Source: Arthrobacter sp. MMS18-M83
Lineage (GTDB): Bacteria; Actinomycetota; Actinomycetes; Actinomycetales; Micrococcaceae
NCBI RefSeq assembly: GCF_026683955.1
Contig: NZ_CP113343.1
Span: 496,001 to 560,000 of the forward strand
Direction: 5' to 3'
Length of the DNA stretch: 64,000 nt
A program made the translations under genes and the position numbers. Shown one piece after another: positions 26,382-34,707 of the stretch (the first letter of the stretch is position 1; each line of letters starts with the position of its first letter). The notes below the pieces were generated by a model. The model did not search any database. It had not been told where the DNA came from and saw only the letters and a list, made by a program, of their open reading frames with translations.

Positions 26382-27131
26382 TTGAGACGGCTGAGATATG
26401 ACGAAAAGGCAAAGCTTCAAGCAAATGGAGGGAACTCACCGTCACCGAATCAAGCGTCACCGTCGGCTAGCGCGACCACAGTTACGAATGTTTCAATAAT
26501 GACTACCTGCCGGGATCTCATAGGCACGGCCAATGACGGGCCGCTCTACAGAATGGTCAAGTTTGTCTCGACGATAACTGCCCAAAGCGCCCCGCCGAGT
26601 GCAGGTGATGTTGAGACTGCAAATGCGCTTGCCGAGTCGCTCGACCGTATCAACGCCACGGCAGACTCGAGCCTCAAATCTGATCTCGAGAGTTTTTCTG
26701 CGCCCGCGGACGATCTCGTTCGCCTCTCGAAGACCGGTGGTCAATACAACATACGTAACGCCAAATGGAAAACCGCTGCGACATCCGCCCTACCCCGATG
26801 TGCGACGGAGGCATCCACTCCGACTCCGACGCCAACTCCTGACCTCGCATCCACCATCAGCGCGAAGTTCCTTGGCTACCCCTTGATCGTGGACGTTTCA
26901 AGCCTCGACTACAGGGTCGCGAATTGGTATTCGGGGAAGCTGAATAATGGGAAAGTCGTCGCGTTGGTCCCAGGCGTTTACGCCCTCTACAACCCGAATG
27001 TGCCCGATCTGAAGAAGTACTACACGGCCGGCTCGGCCGATGGCGATACCACGATGAAAGATACCTATCTGCCTGATCTTGGAGGAGCCGGGTGGTCTGG
27101 TGTTCAATCTGGTTCACAGGAGCCAAAATAA
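26382..27131 (+). CDS. Hypothetical protein, possibly a lipoprotein that lost its signal
   Basis: Up to 249 residues from a TTG at 26382; internal ATGs are possible. After a Ser/Pro-rich start (NGGNSPSPNQASPSASAT) comes a helical region, a PTPTPTP linker, and a C-terminal domain ending LPDLGGAGWSGVQSGSQEPK. The start resembles the segment just after a lipobox (GGNSPSPNQ), but no signal peptide precedes it. A 5' deletion or frameshift may have removed it. It is on the strand opposite the transfer operon and ends at a good terminator. Not recognised. Confidence 0.5.
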   Translation: MRRLRYDEKAKLQANGGNSPSPNQASPSASATTVTNVSIMTTCRDLIGTANDGPLYRMVKFVSTITAQSAPPSAGDVETANALAESLDRINATADSSLKSDLESFSAPADDLVRLSKTGGQYNIRNAKWKTAATSALPRCATEASTPTPTPTPDLASTISAKFLGYPLIVDVSSLDYRVANWYSGKLNNGKVVALVPGVYALYNPNVPDLKKYYTAGSADGDTTMKDTYLPDLGGAGWSGVQSGSQEPK

Positions 27132-27166
27132 GAGTCGTATCCCCCTTGCACTATGGTAGGTCTTTG

Positions 27167-27200
27167 CCCGTCGACGCGAACCCCCAATTGCGTCGACGGG
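27167..27200 (+). terminator. Rho-independent terminator
   Basis: An 11-bp perfect stem (cccgtcgacgc / gcgtcgacggg) with a 12-base loop is followed by tcttgtttt. It lies 36 bases after the stop at 27131 and would end that transcript. Confidence 0.85.
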
Positions 27201-27308
27201 TCTTGTTTTGCAGGACAAGTAGCTCACGTTCGCTCTGAGTAATCACCGATCCATCCCGCGTAGCCGACTCTCTAGCGTTTCGATAAACCCAGCGCCTTAA
27301 TCATCGTC

Positions 27309-28217
27309 ATGAGTGCCCAAATCAAGACTGTCCTCATCAAGACGGTAGAGATGCTTGACAGCTGGTCCGAAGGCCGTCGCCCGAGTCCAGTTGATAGTCG
27401 CCACATGATCGGTTCATGGGCCGCCAAGAGCCTGATTCAATACTTCGCCATCGAGTACATTGTGCACCTTACGATTGAGCACTATAGCTACTGGAACGAT
27501 GTCGTAAGCAAGCTGGGTGCTTTGGCGTGCACCGGGACTGGGGACAAATTTACATGTCATGAGGCATCTGTCGTGACTGATTTGTCGTTCATAGGCATGG
27601 GCATCGGCGTCCTTGTCGCAGCCTGCCTCATAACGTCGACGGTCCTTCGGGTAGGCGGTAAGTACGACTGGTTCCTCAAAGAGTATGAAGACTCGATGAA
27701 CGAATCCCGGAAAGGCCTAACTTACGAGCAGCGGCTGATCCGGCACCTTAACGGCGAGCACCGAGGGCGCGAGCTCACGAAAGCTCATAAGCAAGCTACT
27801 GTCGTACGCATTCTGTTGGGTATCACCGGCATCGCCCTAATCGGCATAGGCGCAATGCCAGACGACTTCGCTGGTATTGGGCACAATATCGTCACTGGGA
27901 CGTTCGTTGTCACCTCGCTTCTGAGCATGATTGTTTTGGCCGATCTGTGGCGGCCTGAACGCAGGAAGGTCGCCGCGTTCCTCGACATCATCTCCGGCAT
28001 AGGAATTTTCGGAGGAGTTCTATTTGGCATCAAGGCGCTTGGCGATGCTTATCAGTGGTCGATCGCCTCAGCCATTCCCATCGGTATTACTGAGCGACTT
28101 GTAATCTACGGCTTCATCGTCAACCTTGCCACAATGGGTTTCACGCTCAGCAGCGGCGCCCGTCGACATGCTCGGCGTCGTCTGCCGGCCAAAGCACCGC
28201 AAATGAGTCATCCCTGA
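27309..28217 (+). CDS. Polytopic membrane protein, DUF998/Frag1-like
   Basis: 302 residues. A soluble N-terminal 35 residues are followed by about six membrane helices: FIGMGIGVLVAACLITSTVL, VVRILLGITGIALIGIGAMP, NIVTGTFVVTSLLSMIVLAD, IISGIGIFGGVLFGIKALGD and others. The pairing of a GIGAMPDD turn with HNIVTGTFV recalls DUF998/Frag1-type proteins. The function is unknown. It is the first of the cargo genes after the terminator and could be a membrane effector of a defence pair, but nothing in the sequence shows that. Confidence 0.6.
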   Translation: MSAQIKTVLIKTVEMLDSWSEGRRPSPVDSRHMIGSWAAKSLIQYFAIEYIVHLTIEHYSYWNDVVSKLGALACTGTGDKFTCHEASVVTDLSFIGMGIGVLVAACLITSTVLRVGGKYDWFLKEYEDSMNESRKGLTYEQRLIRHLNGEHRGRELTKAHKQATVVRILLGITGIALIGIGAMPDDFAGIGHNIVTGTFVVTSLLSMIVLADLWRPERRKVAAFLDIISGIGIFGGVLFGIKALGDAYQWSIASAIPIGITERLVIYGFIVNLATMGFTLSSGARRHARRRLPAKAPQMSHP

Positions 28218-28331
28218 CGAACTTGTAGTGGTGGCTTCCTGGACTCCCGGATCCACCGGTAAAAGCGGCTCGCGGAGTGACGGATTGAATCATCTCTTCC
28301 GGTTGTCAGACCTGTGCCACGCACTGCAGTC

Positions 28332-28622
28332 ATGGCAGGCCTCAACGAAGACGACGGTCTCATCCTTCAGCCGATCTCTATCCCCTCTGAGTCGGTTGAC
28401 TTGGCGCACGCGAGCCGCCCAAAGGAGTCCCTCCCCGTCTGGGTTCGTGTGTCAGTTGACGACGGCTCCGAGAGAACCTAGCCAGGTTTTGCACAGGCCT
28501 GGACAAGCGCACATGTCCTGGTTCAGGTGCAGTGGCAGGCGGAGTACTACAAAGCGGCTCGTGAGTTCCGGGTCGAGGCAGAGCGGGTGAAACGACGCGT
28601 CATTGAGCCAACACGGTTCTGA
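28332..28622 (+). pseudogene. Small hypothetical gene broken by an in-frame TAG
   Basis: One continuous frame reads MAGLNEDDGLILQPISIPSE ... VWVRVSVDDGSERT, then TAG at 28479-28481, then in the same frame PGFAQAWTSAHVLVQVQW, QAEYYKAAREFRVEAERVKR and a stop at 28620-28622. The downstream part has natural protein composition and a clear helix, so the gene was probably one 96-residue protein in which a TGG Trp codon became TAG. I do not recognise the family. The remaining sequence between 28218 and 28737 shows no other gene. Confidence 0.6.
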
Positions 28623-28737
28623 TAGACAGTTGGACGCTGGGGTCCATGTGATGGCTGGCAGAGGCGATATGTAACCGGCACGGCGTAGCGCAGCGAGTAC
28701 TGTAAGGCGGTAACGGAGCAAATGAAAGGTGCGTGCG

Positions 28738-30153
28738 ATGGGGGAACGCCTCACACTCGGTTCCTCCATGTCTGGGTTGTTGGTTGATGGCGTGGACGGC
28801 ACTCCCTGGACGGCGGCGACGCTCTCAGTAACAGACCAGGGCGTTCAGCTCACCGTCCCGTTCGTCTACGGAGATTCGCAGTTTCAAGAAGTCTCCCGAT
28901 GGCTTGATGCCGAAGACGGTAGGACCAATCTGATCTTCCGGTCGCATGAACTTAATGTCTCGCTGTTCGGTCTTCGAATCTCTAGCCGGCAAGTGCAGTT
29001 TGGGGGCGTATCTGAAGGCCAGCTCATTGCTGACGATGCGGTCATGATGCATCGCGACGGAGCGGTCGCTGATATCCTTTCCGTCGAAGAATTGCGATCT
29101 GAAATTGATGGACTCCTCGAATGGTCACGGCTTAGCTCCGTGAAGTTCGTCCCAACGAGCCTTGGTGAGAGGCGAGAGCGCCGGAACACCGTCACTGCAA
29201 CGATCGAACAAGCTGAAGGTATCGAATGGAACCAGTCCGATGCACATATGCAGGTGGCAACCTCCTGGCAAGTCCGACCAAGTCGAGGTTTTCAAGTAGA
29301 TGAATTCGGTGCGCTGACGACTGTCTTCTCCGACGCAAGACCAATCAAGGATCACCTGCACGAGCAGCGTAAGTTTGTACACCTCCTATCAATCCTGTTT
29401 GGTCACGGAATGTCGTTCCGCCGCCACGAGGTTCGCGACAAGCGATTCAACAATCGAATCAACGGGCAAGTGATTAGTGAGCCGTTTGTTGACCTGATCA
29501 CCAGTTCGACGTTCAGGGAGACGCAGAGCGATAAACCATCACAAAAGGATTTGCTTTACCCGATGGTCTTCATGGGTCATCTCCAACCGTTCCATCTCGC
29601 TGCCTGGAGCAAGTCATATGAACAGATCGGCAGGGCTCTCCATCCGATCCTTGAGATCTTCCGATCACCAAATGCCGTTCTGGAGAACCGTGCCATCAAC
29701 GCGGCGATGAGCCTGGAGGCCCTAGGCAAAGGGTTAGTTTCAAAGGTCGACGGTGAAGAGGCGACGTACCGCAACGGTAGGTACCCCAGCACGGGGACGT
29801 ACGTTCTCCGGTGTCTCTCATATGCCAACCGGCCGTGCAAGCCTGAAACTCTTGAGAGACAAATTGCTTTTGCAAGAGCGATCGCAAGGAACTACAACTC
29901 GATCAAACACCCCGGCGAGATTGAATTCCCAGAGTTCCTGCACACCTTCATGCTTAGCCAACTTGCCGTATCCATTGCGCGCTATAGCATCGTAAGGCTC
30001 ACCCTTGGTGACGACATCTATACCAATGTCGATCCCGACGCGCCGTTCCAGGAAGCCGAGGGGCTGCTTACCGCAAACGGCTTGACTATGGATTCCGATG
30101 GCAAGATATCCATTGTGGTCCCTGACCGCGAAGGAGACAGCGCCGAGGCATAA
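28738..30153 (+). CDS. ApeA-like HEPN-domain protein, probable anti-phage RNase
   Basis: About 471 residues from ATG 28738 (AAAGG eight to ten bases upstream; a GTG at 28729 is also open). The N-terminal half is beta-rich and resembles the ApeA N-terminal domain (MSGLLVDGVDGTPWTAATLS, then a second motif LHEQRKFVHLLSILFGHGMS). The C-terminal third is helical and HEPN-like: NAAMSLEALGKGLVSK and the catalytic-type motif R384-x6-H391 in ARNYNSIKHPGE. HEPN RNases cut tRNA or mRNA in abortive infection. The domain call rests on layout and motif, not a search. It stands alone among small cargo genes. Confidence 0.55.
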   Translation: MGERLTLGSSMSGLLVDGVDGTPWTAATLSVTDQGVQLTVPFVYGDSQFQEVSRWLDAEDGRTNLIFRSHELNVSLFGLRISSRQVQFGGVSEGQLIADDAVMMHRDGAVADILSVEELRSEIDGLLEWSRLSSVKFVPTSLGERRERRNTVTATIEQAEGIEWNQSDAHMQVATSWQVRPSRGFQVDEFGALTTVFSDARPIKDHLHEQRKFVHLLSILFGHGMSFRRHEVRDKRFNNRINGQVISEPFVDLITSSTFRETQSDKPSQKDLLYPMVFMGHLQPFHLAAWSKSYEQIGRALHPILEIFRSPNAVLENRAINAAMSLEALGKGLVSKVDGEEATYRNGRYPSTGTYVLRCLSYANRPCKPETLERQIAFARAIARNYNSIKHPGEIEFPEFLHTFMLSQLAVSIARYSIVRLTLGDDIYTNVDPDAPFQEAEGLLTANGLTMDSDGKISIVVPDREGDSAEA

Positions 30154-30192
30154 AAGGTGATCCAGCCCTTGCATGTCGCATCGCGGAAGTCG

Positions 30193-30342
30193 TCATTGAT
30201 CGCGTTTCACCCATCGCTGATTTCCACGCTGGCACCGATTGTTTGTCCGGAAGAAGACGTGTAGCCCGCTCATCTCATAGCGTCGGCTGACACCGTTGAT
30301 GTGCCATTCAAGGCGGCATTTCAGTCTCAATACTTCTCTCAT
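30193..30342 (-). CDS. 49-residue microprotein
   Basis: A basic protein beginning MREVLRLKCRLEWHINGVSR. Support comes from an excellent ribosome site on the minus strand, ggtgaggaggcaatc before the ATG (GGAGG at ideal spacing). It lies 10 bases downstream of a second tiny ORF (30353-30493), and the ribosome site overlaps that ORF's stop. I do not recognise it. Confidence 0.5.
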   Translation of the reverse strand: MREVLRLKCRLEWHINGVSRRYEMSGLHVFFRTNNRCQRGNQRWVKRDQ

Positions 30343-30352
30343 GATTGCCTCC

Positions 30353-30493
30353 TCACCTCTTACGAGCTCTCGCCCATGAACTTCCGTACACGCCACGGGT
30401 GTGCCCGATGTGGTCGTTGTGACACCACTGGCACTTGAACGCGCCGATCCGCCCTCCTGTCTTCGCGGTCGCACGGGTAACTACATTCGCCAA
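30353..30493 (-). CDS. Tiny zinc-finger-like ORF
   Basis: A frame of about 46 residues from a TTG at 30493, with core AFKCQWCHNDHIGHTRGVYG and a basic end WARARKR. The CxxC plus HxxH pattern could bind zinc. Its stop overlaps the ribosome site of the 49-residue ORF, suggesting a two-gene unit. The start codon has no good ribosome site, so this is tentative. The zinc-finger pattern and context are the only evidence. Confidence 0.35.
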   Translation of the reverse strand: MANVVTRATAKTGGRIGAFKCQWCHNDHIGHTRGVYGSSWARARKR

Positions 30494-30544
30494 AGAAGCC
30501 GTCCATCTGTTCGATGAACAGTTCGGTCAAGCGGAGATGGAGTC

Positions 30545-30697
30545 ATGACCCACGAAACCACCTGGCGCATCGCCGCCGCGGCCGCCATCTCACTGGCACT
30601 GCTCAGCTCTGCCGCCCTGGCGATCACCCTGGTCGTCGCCTTCGAACGGTCGATGAGGCGATCCATCGGGCGACGACGGACTACGCGGCCACGGTGA
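30545..30697 (+). CDS. 50-residue single-pass membrane protein
   Basis: Begins MTHETTWRIAAAAAISLALL with one long hydrophobic helix and a strongly basic tail (RSMRRSIGRRRTTRPR), giving an N-out/C-in or signal-anchor layout. GGAG motifs at two spacings precede the ATG (gcggagatggagtc). It lies 13 bases upstream of the HNH gene on the same strand. Small membrane proteins of this kind can be toxins or holin-like effectors; no family is recognised. Confidence 0.55.
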   Translation: MTHETTWRIAAAAAISLALLSSAALAITLVVAFERSMRRSIGRRRTTRPR

Positions 30698-30710
30698 GCG
30701 CCGACGCACC

Positions 30711-30962
30711 ATGAGCAGCACGACAGCTGCTTACCGTAGGCGATGGATCATGATGATCAAGAACGGCATCGAAGTCCGTTGCGGGATCTGCGGCAAACCG
30801 ATACTCCACAAGAAGAGTGATCCAAGTGGTCGCCTCTCCGTTGACCACATCGTCCCGGAGTCATGGTGTGGCAGCGATGACGCTAAGAACCTGCAACCAT
30901 CGCACGTCAGGTGCAACGCAGTGAAGGGGAACAACACCGACAGGGTTATCGAGAGGGCGTGA
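30711..30962 (+). CDS. Small HNH endonuclease
   Basis: 83 residues. RCGICGKPI provides the first CxxC, LSVDHIVPESWCG the DH motif, and NLQPSHVRCNAVKGN the N and final H/C, giving a complete HNH core. This size is typical of stand-alone HNH nucleases in phages and mobile elements. After the TGA stop the same frame stays open for 25 more residues (from VWQRARLILEHTG), which may be a tiny separate ORF or an extension lost by mutation. Confidence 0.8.
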   Translation: MSSTTAAYRRRWIMMIKNGIEVRCGICGKPILHKKSDPSGRLSVDHIVPESWCGSDDAKNLQPSHVRCNAVKGNNTDRVIERA

Positions 30963-31067
30963 GCTGTGTGGCAGCGCGCTCGGTTGATCCTTGAACATAC
31001 AGGCTTTGACCCCACGCACCGGGATATGGTTGGACAAGTCTGATCGGCCCAAATGGGGGGAACACAA

Positions 31068-31613
31068 TTGAAGAAGCTTGGTCTCATCGTTTCGTTGACA
31101 TGTGTCGTTGCACTGACAGGTTGCGGGACCACGCAGACCCAGTCAGCGACCACTCCGACAGCGACACCCTCGACCGCATCGCCGTCACCGACACCTACTC
31201 CGACCCCGACCCCGATGACCAATCAGGCAGCCGGGAAGTACTACCTCGACACCATCTGTCCCGCGAACAAGCTCAGCGTTCCTCTCGACGCGGCGTTCCA
31301 GGCCAATCCTGTTGACCTTCAGACAGGCAAGGCGGCTGCGGCAGCGAACCGCGACGGACTCGCAAAATCGGCGAAAGAGCTTGCCAATCCGGCGCATCCG
31401 TGGCCGCCACTCGTCAAAGAGGACGTCGATGCGTTCGTCAACGACCTCTACACGGATATCTCAGAGGCCGACAATATAGCCGGCCAAGCGAACGTGAATG
31501 GTCTCGTCGCTGCCGCAAAGGCGTGGAAGGATTCGGGTGGTGCAGCGAAGGCCCAGGCGGTGCGAGTCAAGCTCGGACTTCCCTCTGACGCCAGAGCATC
31601 CTGCGGCATGTGA
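31068..31613 (+). CDS. Secreted lipoprotein, function unknown
   Basis: About 181 residues from a TTG at 31068, chosen because gggggg lies seven bases upstream; an ATG at 31053 has no ribosome site. A signal peptide KKLGLIVSLTCVVALTGC ends in a lipobox with Cys. A PTATPSTASPSPTPTPTPTP linker follows, then a helical domain of about 120 residues with two Cys (DTICPANK and ASCGM). It would be anchored to the outer face of the membrane, perhaps in surface or entry exclusion. Not recognised. Confidence 0.7.
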   Translation: MKKLGLIVSLTCVVALTGCGTTQTQSATTPTATPSTASPSPTPTPTPTPMTNQAAGKYYLDTICPANKLSVPLDAAFQANPVDLQTGKAAAAANRDGLAKSAKELANPAHPWPPLVKEDVDAFVNDLYTDISEADNIAGQANVNGLVAAAKAWKDSGGAAKAQAVRVKLGLPSDARASCGM

Positions 31614-31843
31614 TCAGGCCAGCACCTTTCCACTTATCCACATCTTGAAAATTTGAGGCCAATATCGCACACTAAACGCCAGGAGGCCAACTATCAATTT
31701 ATGCGGCAAGGGGTTCAAATAGTCAACGCGAATGTTTATAATCAAGAGATAGATGAACAAAGCATTCGACATTGCAAGATATATGAAGAAAAGTACGCAA
31801 TCAAGTGGAACTTCAATACATGCATCCGATCATGCGACCCTGA
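31614..31843. other. AT-rich intergenic stretch with a doubtful ORF
   Basis: The composition drops sharply toward AT (for example aatatcgcacactaaacgcc and gtttataatcaagagataga), unlike the rest of the window. A 64-codon plus-strand frame (31653-31847, containing YNQEIDEQSIRHCKIYEEKY) starts with TTG and has no ribosome site, so I do not call it. The patch suggests recently acquired DNA and may hold the promoter facing the lipoprotein or TIR genes. Confidence 0.4.
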
Positions 31844-32731
31844 TTAGGGTTCGTGAACTTGTTCTCCCTCACCTGAAGTAACTTTATAGACGATATCTCT
31901 GTATTCAGAGTTTGGAATCGTCAAAACAGTGGAAGCCATCTCTTTCGCTTTTCCGGGAAGTTCCACGCTAGAAGTTACGACTAGCTGACCGTCGGCGGCT
32001 GTCACAGTAGCCGAGGGATCATACATATTCACATAGGTCTGGACTACAGAGGACGGGTCACTGTTGTAGGCCTCCATGAGCGCCAACCAGGCTGCACCAA
32101 CAGTCGCCACTTTACCCAAGGTTGACCCAACCCTACGCCCGAGAGTCGGTTGAGCCGAGCCCCGCTTCTGGATGTCCCGAACGATGTCGAGAACCTCTGC
32201 GACTACTTCGTCGACATCGCGCTTCGGCTGTGTGGGCGCAGGCTTCGCCTCATGGACTTCTTGGATCTTGGCGTCAAGCCTCTCCCACCAAACGTCGAAT
32301 GTCTCCGCTACATCGCTATGCGTCTTTGGCTCGAGCAGGCTGTCGTTGATAGTGTTCGCCAACTCGAGCAGACCTTCTTTGTTCAGAAGGCAGAGGTGAA
32401 ACTCGCGGAGTGGCCCGCTGTAGTCCGTCTTTTCAGCGAAGTCGATCAAGATGGGCGCCACTTTGGTCTCAACACCGTCTACCGCCTTGGAGATCGCGCC
32501 AGCTTCGAAGTTGATCCATGGTGCGTTCTGGTTGTCAGGTGTTATGCAGATGATCCCAATTTTGGTCTCTGCAAGCTCGTTTGTGATGCGATCAGACCAT
32601 CGTGTGCCGACCTTGATATCGCTCTCGCTCACGAAGGCAGTGCTAGTCTGCGAAGTCTTTTCAATCCACCACTTCAGCACCTTGGCGATCTCTTTGCTCT
32701 TAGGACCTGACCAACTGATAAAGATCTTCAA
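31844..32731 (-). CDS. TIR-domain protein, probable defence effector
   Basis: About 295 residues if started at TTG 32731 (AGGGG upstream), which puts the TIR strand KIFISWSG at the very N-terminus; a longer frame to 32773 is open. The TIR domain covers residues 1-140: IFISWSGPKSKEIAKVLKWW, GIICITPDNQNAPWINFEAG with candidate NADase Glu76, and KVAPILIDF. A coiled linker follows, then a C-terminal domain with a short hydrophobic segment and beta strands. Bacterial TIR proteins degrade NAD+ or make signalling nucleotides on phage infection. It neighbours AlbA_2 and unknown genes on the same strand. Confidence 0.8.
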   Translation of the reverse strand: MKIFISWSGPKSKEIAKVLKWWIEKTSQTSTAFVSESDIKVGTRWSDRITNELAETKIGIICITPDNQNAPWINFEAGAISKAVDGVETKVAPILIDFAEKTDYSGPLREFHLCLLNKEGLLELANTINDSLLEPKTHSDVAETFDVWWERLDAKIQEVHEAKPAPTQPKRDVDEVVAEVLDIVRDIQKRGSAQPTLGRRVGSTLGKVATVGAAWLALMEAYNSDPSSVVQTYVNMYDPSATVTAADGQLVVTSSVELPGKAKEMASTVLTIPNSEYRDIVYKVTSGEGEQVHEP

Positions 32732-32799
32732 GGCCCACCCCTGCTCGCTCCGATACTCAGGCAAGGGTACCAATGAAGCGCCACAGGACCCCGTTCATA

Positions 32800-33831
32800 T
32801 CAGTCAGACAACGACACACCAGGGTGCTTGAATCGCCAGCTGCCGGGCGTCCTGCCTCCAGGGACAGCATCATCGTGAGCGCCCATGTTGCTTTCGCTGT
32901 CTCGCATCAGGGCCACGTTTATCTTCATGGGCTTGATTGAATGAAGAACCTCCAGTGCGACTTCGAGTTCGATCTCGTCTGATGCATGAAATAGAAGCAT
33001 GTCCTGCGGCGTCAGCCCTCTTGCTGTTAGCCCAAGCGGTACTGCGCGTGGCCCGCTGATGATGACACCGTCACTTGGTCTCTGGAAGGAGACCGTCTGA
33101 AGTCCCGATGGAGCGGTCGCTGTTTCCATGGGAGGTACGACGTCCAGTTCAAACGTCTCACCCATAACCGTTATCCGTCCGCTCATTCCATGTGCCGGCA
33201 GCGTGACAATGTCACTACCGTTGTGTTCGATGTAGATCTTCAGCTGTCCGGTACATGTCAAAGATTCACCCCGGCCTGGGTAGGCGTTTATTGGAGGCAC
33301 CGCTGGATGGGCCGCAGCGTAAAGGTCCGCTTCCAACACGACGATCTGCGGCAGACGAACAGCCGGTATCAACATGCGAAGTACCTCGTCCCGTCGTGCT
33401 GTCCTAGTACTGGTGCCTTCGCGGATCGGTATCTCAAGGGTGGGGTTCCCAAGGCCTGTCTTCACGACATACGGTGCTCGATCAGAGGCAAAGGCGACCG
33501 CTACGACATGCTCTCCCTTGTCACCTACTGGCACAGACAAGTGCCGAACCATCTCAGGAGGTGTCTGGTCGAATTTAGGGGTAATTTGTCCCCACCAGTC
33601 GCTGACCTCAGTACCAACAACTTCGAAGATCTCAGCAGTCTTCTCATCGATTCCGATTATGTAGATAACCGGATCTCCACCGGCCCGATTGAGGCTGGCA
33701 GCCAATTGGCGTGCCTTGCTCTCCTGAGGCCAGTCACGCTTGCACTCGATAAAGTCGTGCTCGACTTGCTGACCGGCACGAATTTGATCAACAGCTGTGA
33801 TTACTTTGGTTTCCAGGTCGATCGCGCGCAT
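32800..33831 (-). CDS. AlbA_2/Schlafen-like DNA-binding protein
   Basis: 343 residues. The N-terminal 150 form an AlbA_2 (Schlafen-type) domain: EHDFIECKRDWPQESKARQL, AASLNRAGGDPVIYIIGIDE and later EIPIREGTSTRTARRDEVLR. The rest (about 190 residues) is beta-rich and not recognised. Schlafen-like proteins bind or cleave nucleic acids, or regulate, and are frequent in defence islands. The gene is 68 bp upstream of the TIR gene on the same strand, so the two could be one operon with the upstream gene at 33871. Confidence 0.75.
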   Translation of the reverse strand: MRAIDLETKVITAVDQIRAGQQVEHDFIECKRDWPQESKARQLAASLNRAGGDPVIYIIGIDEKTAEIFEVVGTEVSDWWGQITPKFDQTPPEMVRHLSVPVGDKGEHVVAVAFASDRAPYVVKTGLGNPTLEIPIREGTSTRTARRDEVLRMLIPAVRLPQIVVLEADLYAAAHPAVPPINAYPGRGESLTCTGQLKIYIEHNGSDIVTLPAHGMSGRITVMGETFELDVVPPMETATAPSGLQTVSFQRPSDGVIISGPRAVPLGLTARGLTPQDMLLFHASDEIELEVALEVLHSIKPMKINVALMRDSESNMGAHDDAVPGGRTPGSWRFKHPGVSLSD

Positions 33832-33870
33832 GAACCAACGCTACCCGCCGTTAGCGCAAGAAGCGGGTTT

Positions 33871-34584
33871 CTAACTCAGTTCAGCACGGAAGAACTCACG
33901 GCCTGAGGCATAGCGCCATATGACGTGATCTAAGCGTCTCGCTTCAGTCGGGTACAGCTCGGCTACCTTCTTGATCAGTTCGGCAGTCTGCGTGGGCGTT
34001 ACGGCCGTCGTGAGGCCCGCGTGTTCCTCAACGAAGCGGATCACCATGCGGTCAGGCTTTACTGACTGGAAGCCAGCCAAAATCAGGAAGTAGTTGAAGG
34101 TCACGCCAGAGGACTGACTCGGAAGCTTAAGCCAGGCCTTCTTCACGGGTGTGAGGTGATCGTCCACTGCGTGCAGCTCATGGAGCGCGGCAACCGTCGT
34201 GATGCCGAGATCATCAAGCACCTTCGTAGCCCGGTAGATGACTTCTGTCTTCGGTAGCGCACCAGGCTTCGTGTGAGCCGGCTTGTGGTTGTCTACCAGC
34301 TTCGCCCACCCAGCACTGCCGCCGACCTCTTCGAATGTCGCCAGGAGTTCCTTAGTGCCGTCGGTGTAAGGATCAGCGCCCTGATCTTTCCGGTACTTGC
34401 AGTACTCCGCCACGACGTTGATGACGCTCTGGTAGTGAGATCCGGTCGAGAAGATGGAATCGATGATGCAGAGGGCCAAGCTGTCCGGGTACCCGCCCGC
34501 TGCGATCCACATCGTCTGGTCACCGAAGATCTCTCGGCAAACCTCAGTCAGTTTGTTCACTTCTACGGTAAAGTCAGTCGTCAT
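33871..34584 (-). CDS. Hypothetical protein with possible HhH-like C-terminal half
   Basis: About 237 residues from ATG 34584 (MTTDFTVEVNKL); an upstream start to 34629 is open but looks unnatural. The middle has KTEVIYRATKVLDDLGITTV. The C-terminal part, SSGVTFNYFLILAGFQSVKP followed by DRMVIRFVEEHAG, recalls the helix-hairpin-helix region of DNA-glycosylase-like proteins (x-K-P-D-R-M). No catalytic residue can be assigned. It is first of three same-strand cargo genes with AlbA_2 and TIR, 39 bp before the AlbA_2 gene. It may be the sensor of that set. Confidence 0.55.
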   Translation of the reverse strand: MTTDFTVEVNKLTEVCREIFGDQTMWIAAGGYPDSLALCIIDSIFSTGSHYQSVINVVAEYCKYRKDQGADPYTDGTKELLATFEEVGGSAGWAKLVDNHKPAHTKPGALPKTEVIYRATKVLDDLGITTVAALHELHAVDDHLTPVKKAWLKLPSQSSGVTFNYFLILAGFQSVKPDRMVIRFVEEHAGLTTAVTPTQTAELIKKVAELYPTEARRLDHVIWRYASGREFFRAELS

Positions 34585-34707
34585 GGTTGGACTGTAACAA
34601 GATCCAGCGACAACCTGTCGAGATGCCACCGAAAGTTCGCATTTGGAGGCCGGTCACAACCCGGACTTCAGCCGCCGAGCGCTCCTAGGAGATAGCGTGG
34701 TGTGTCC

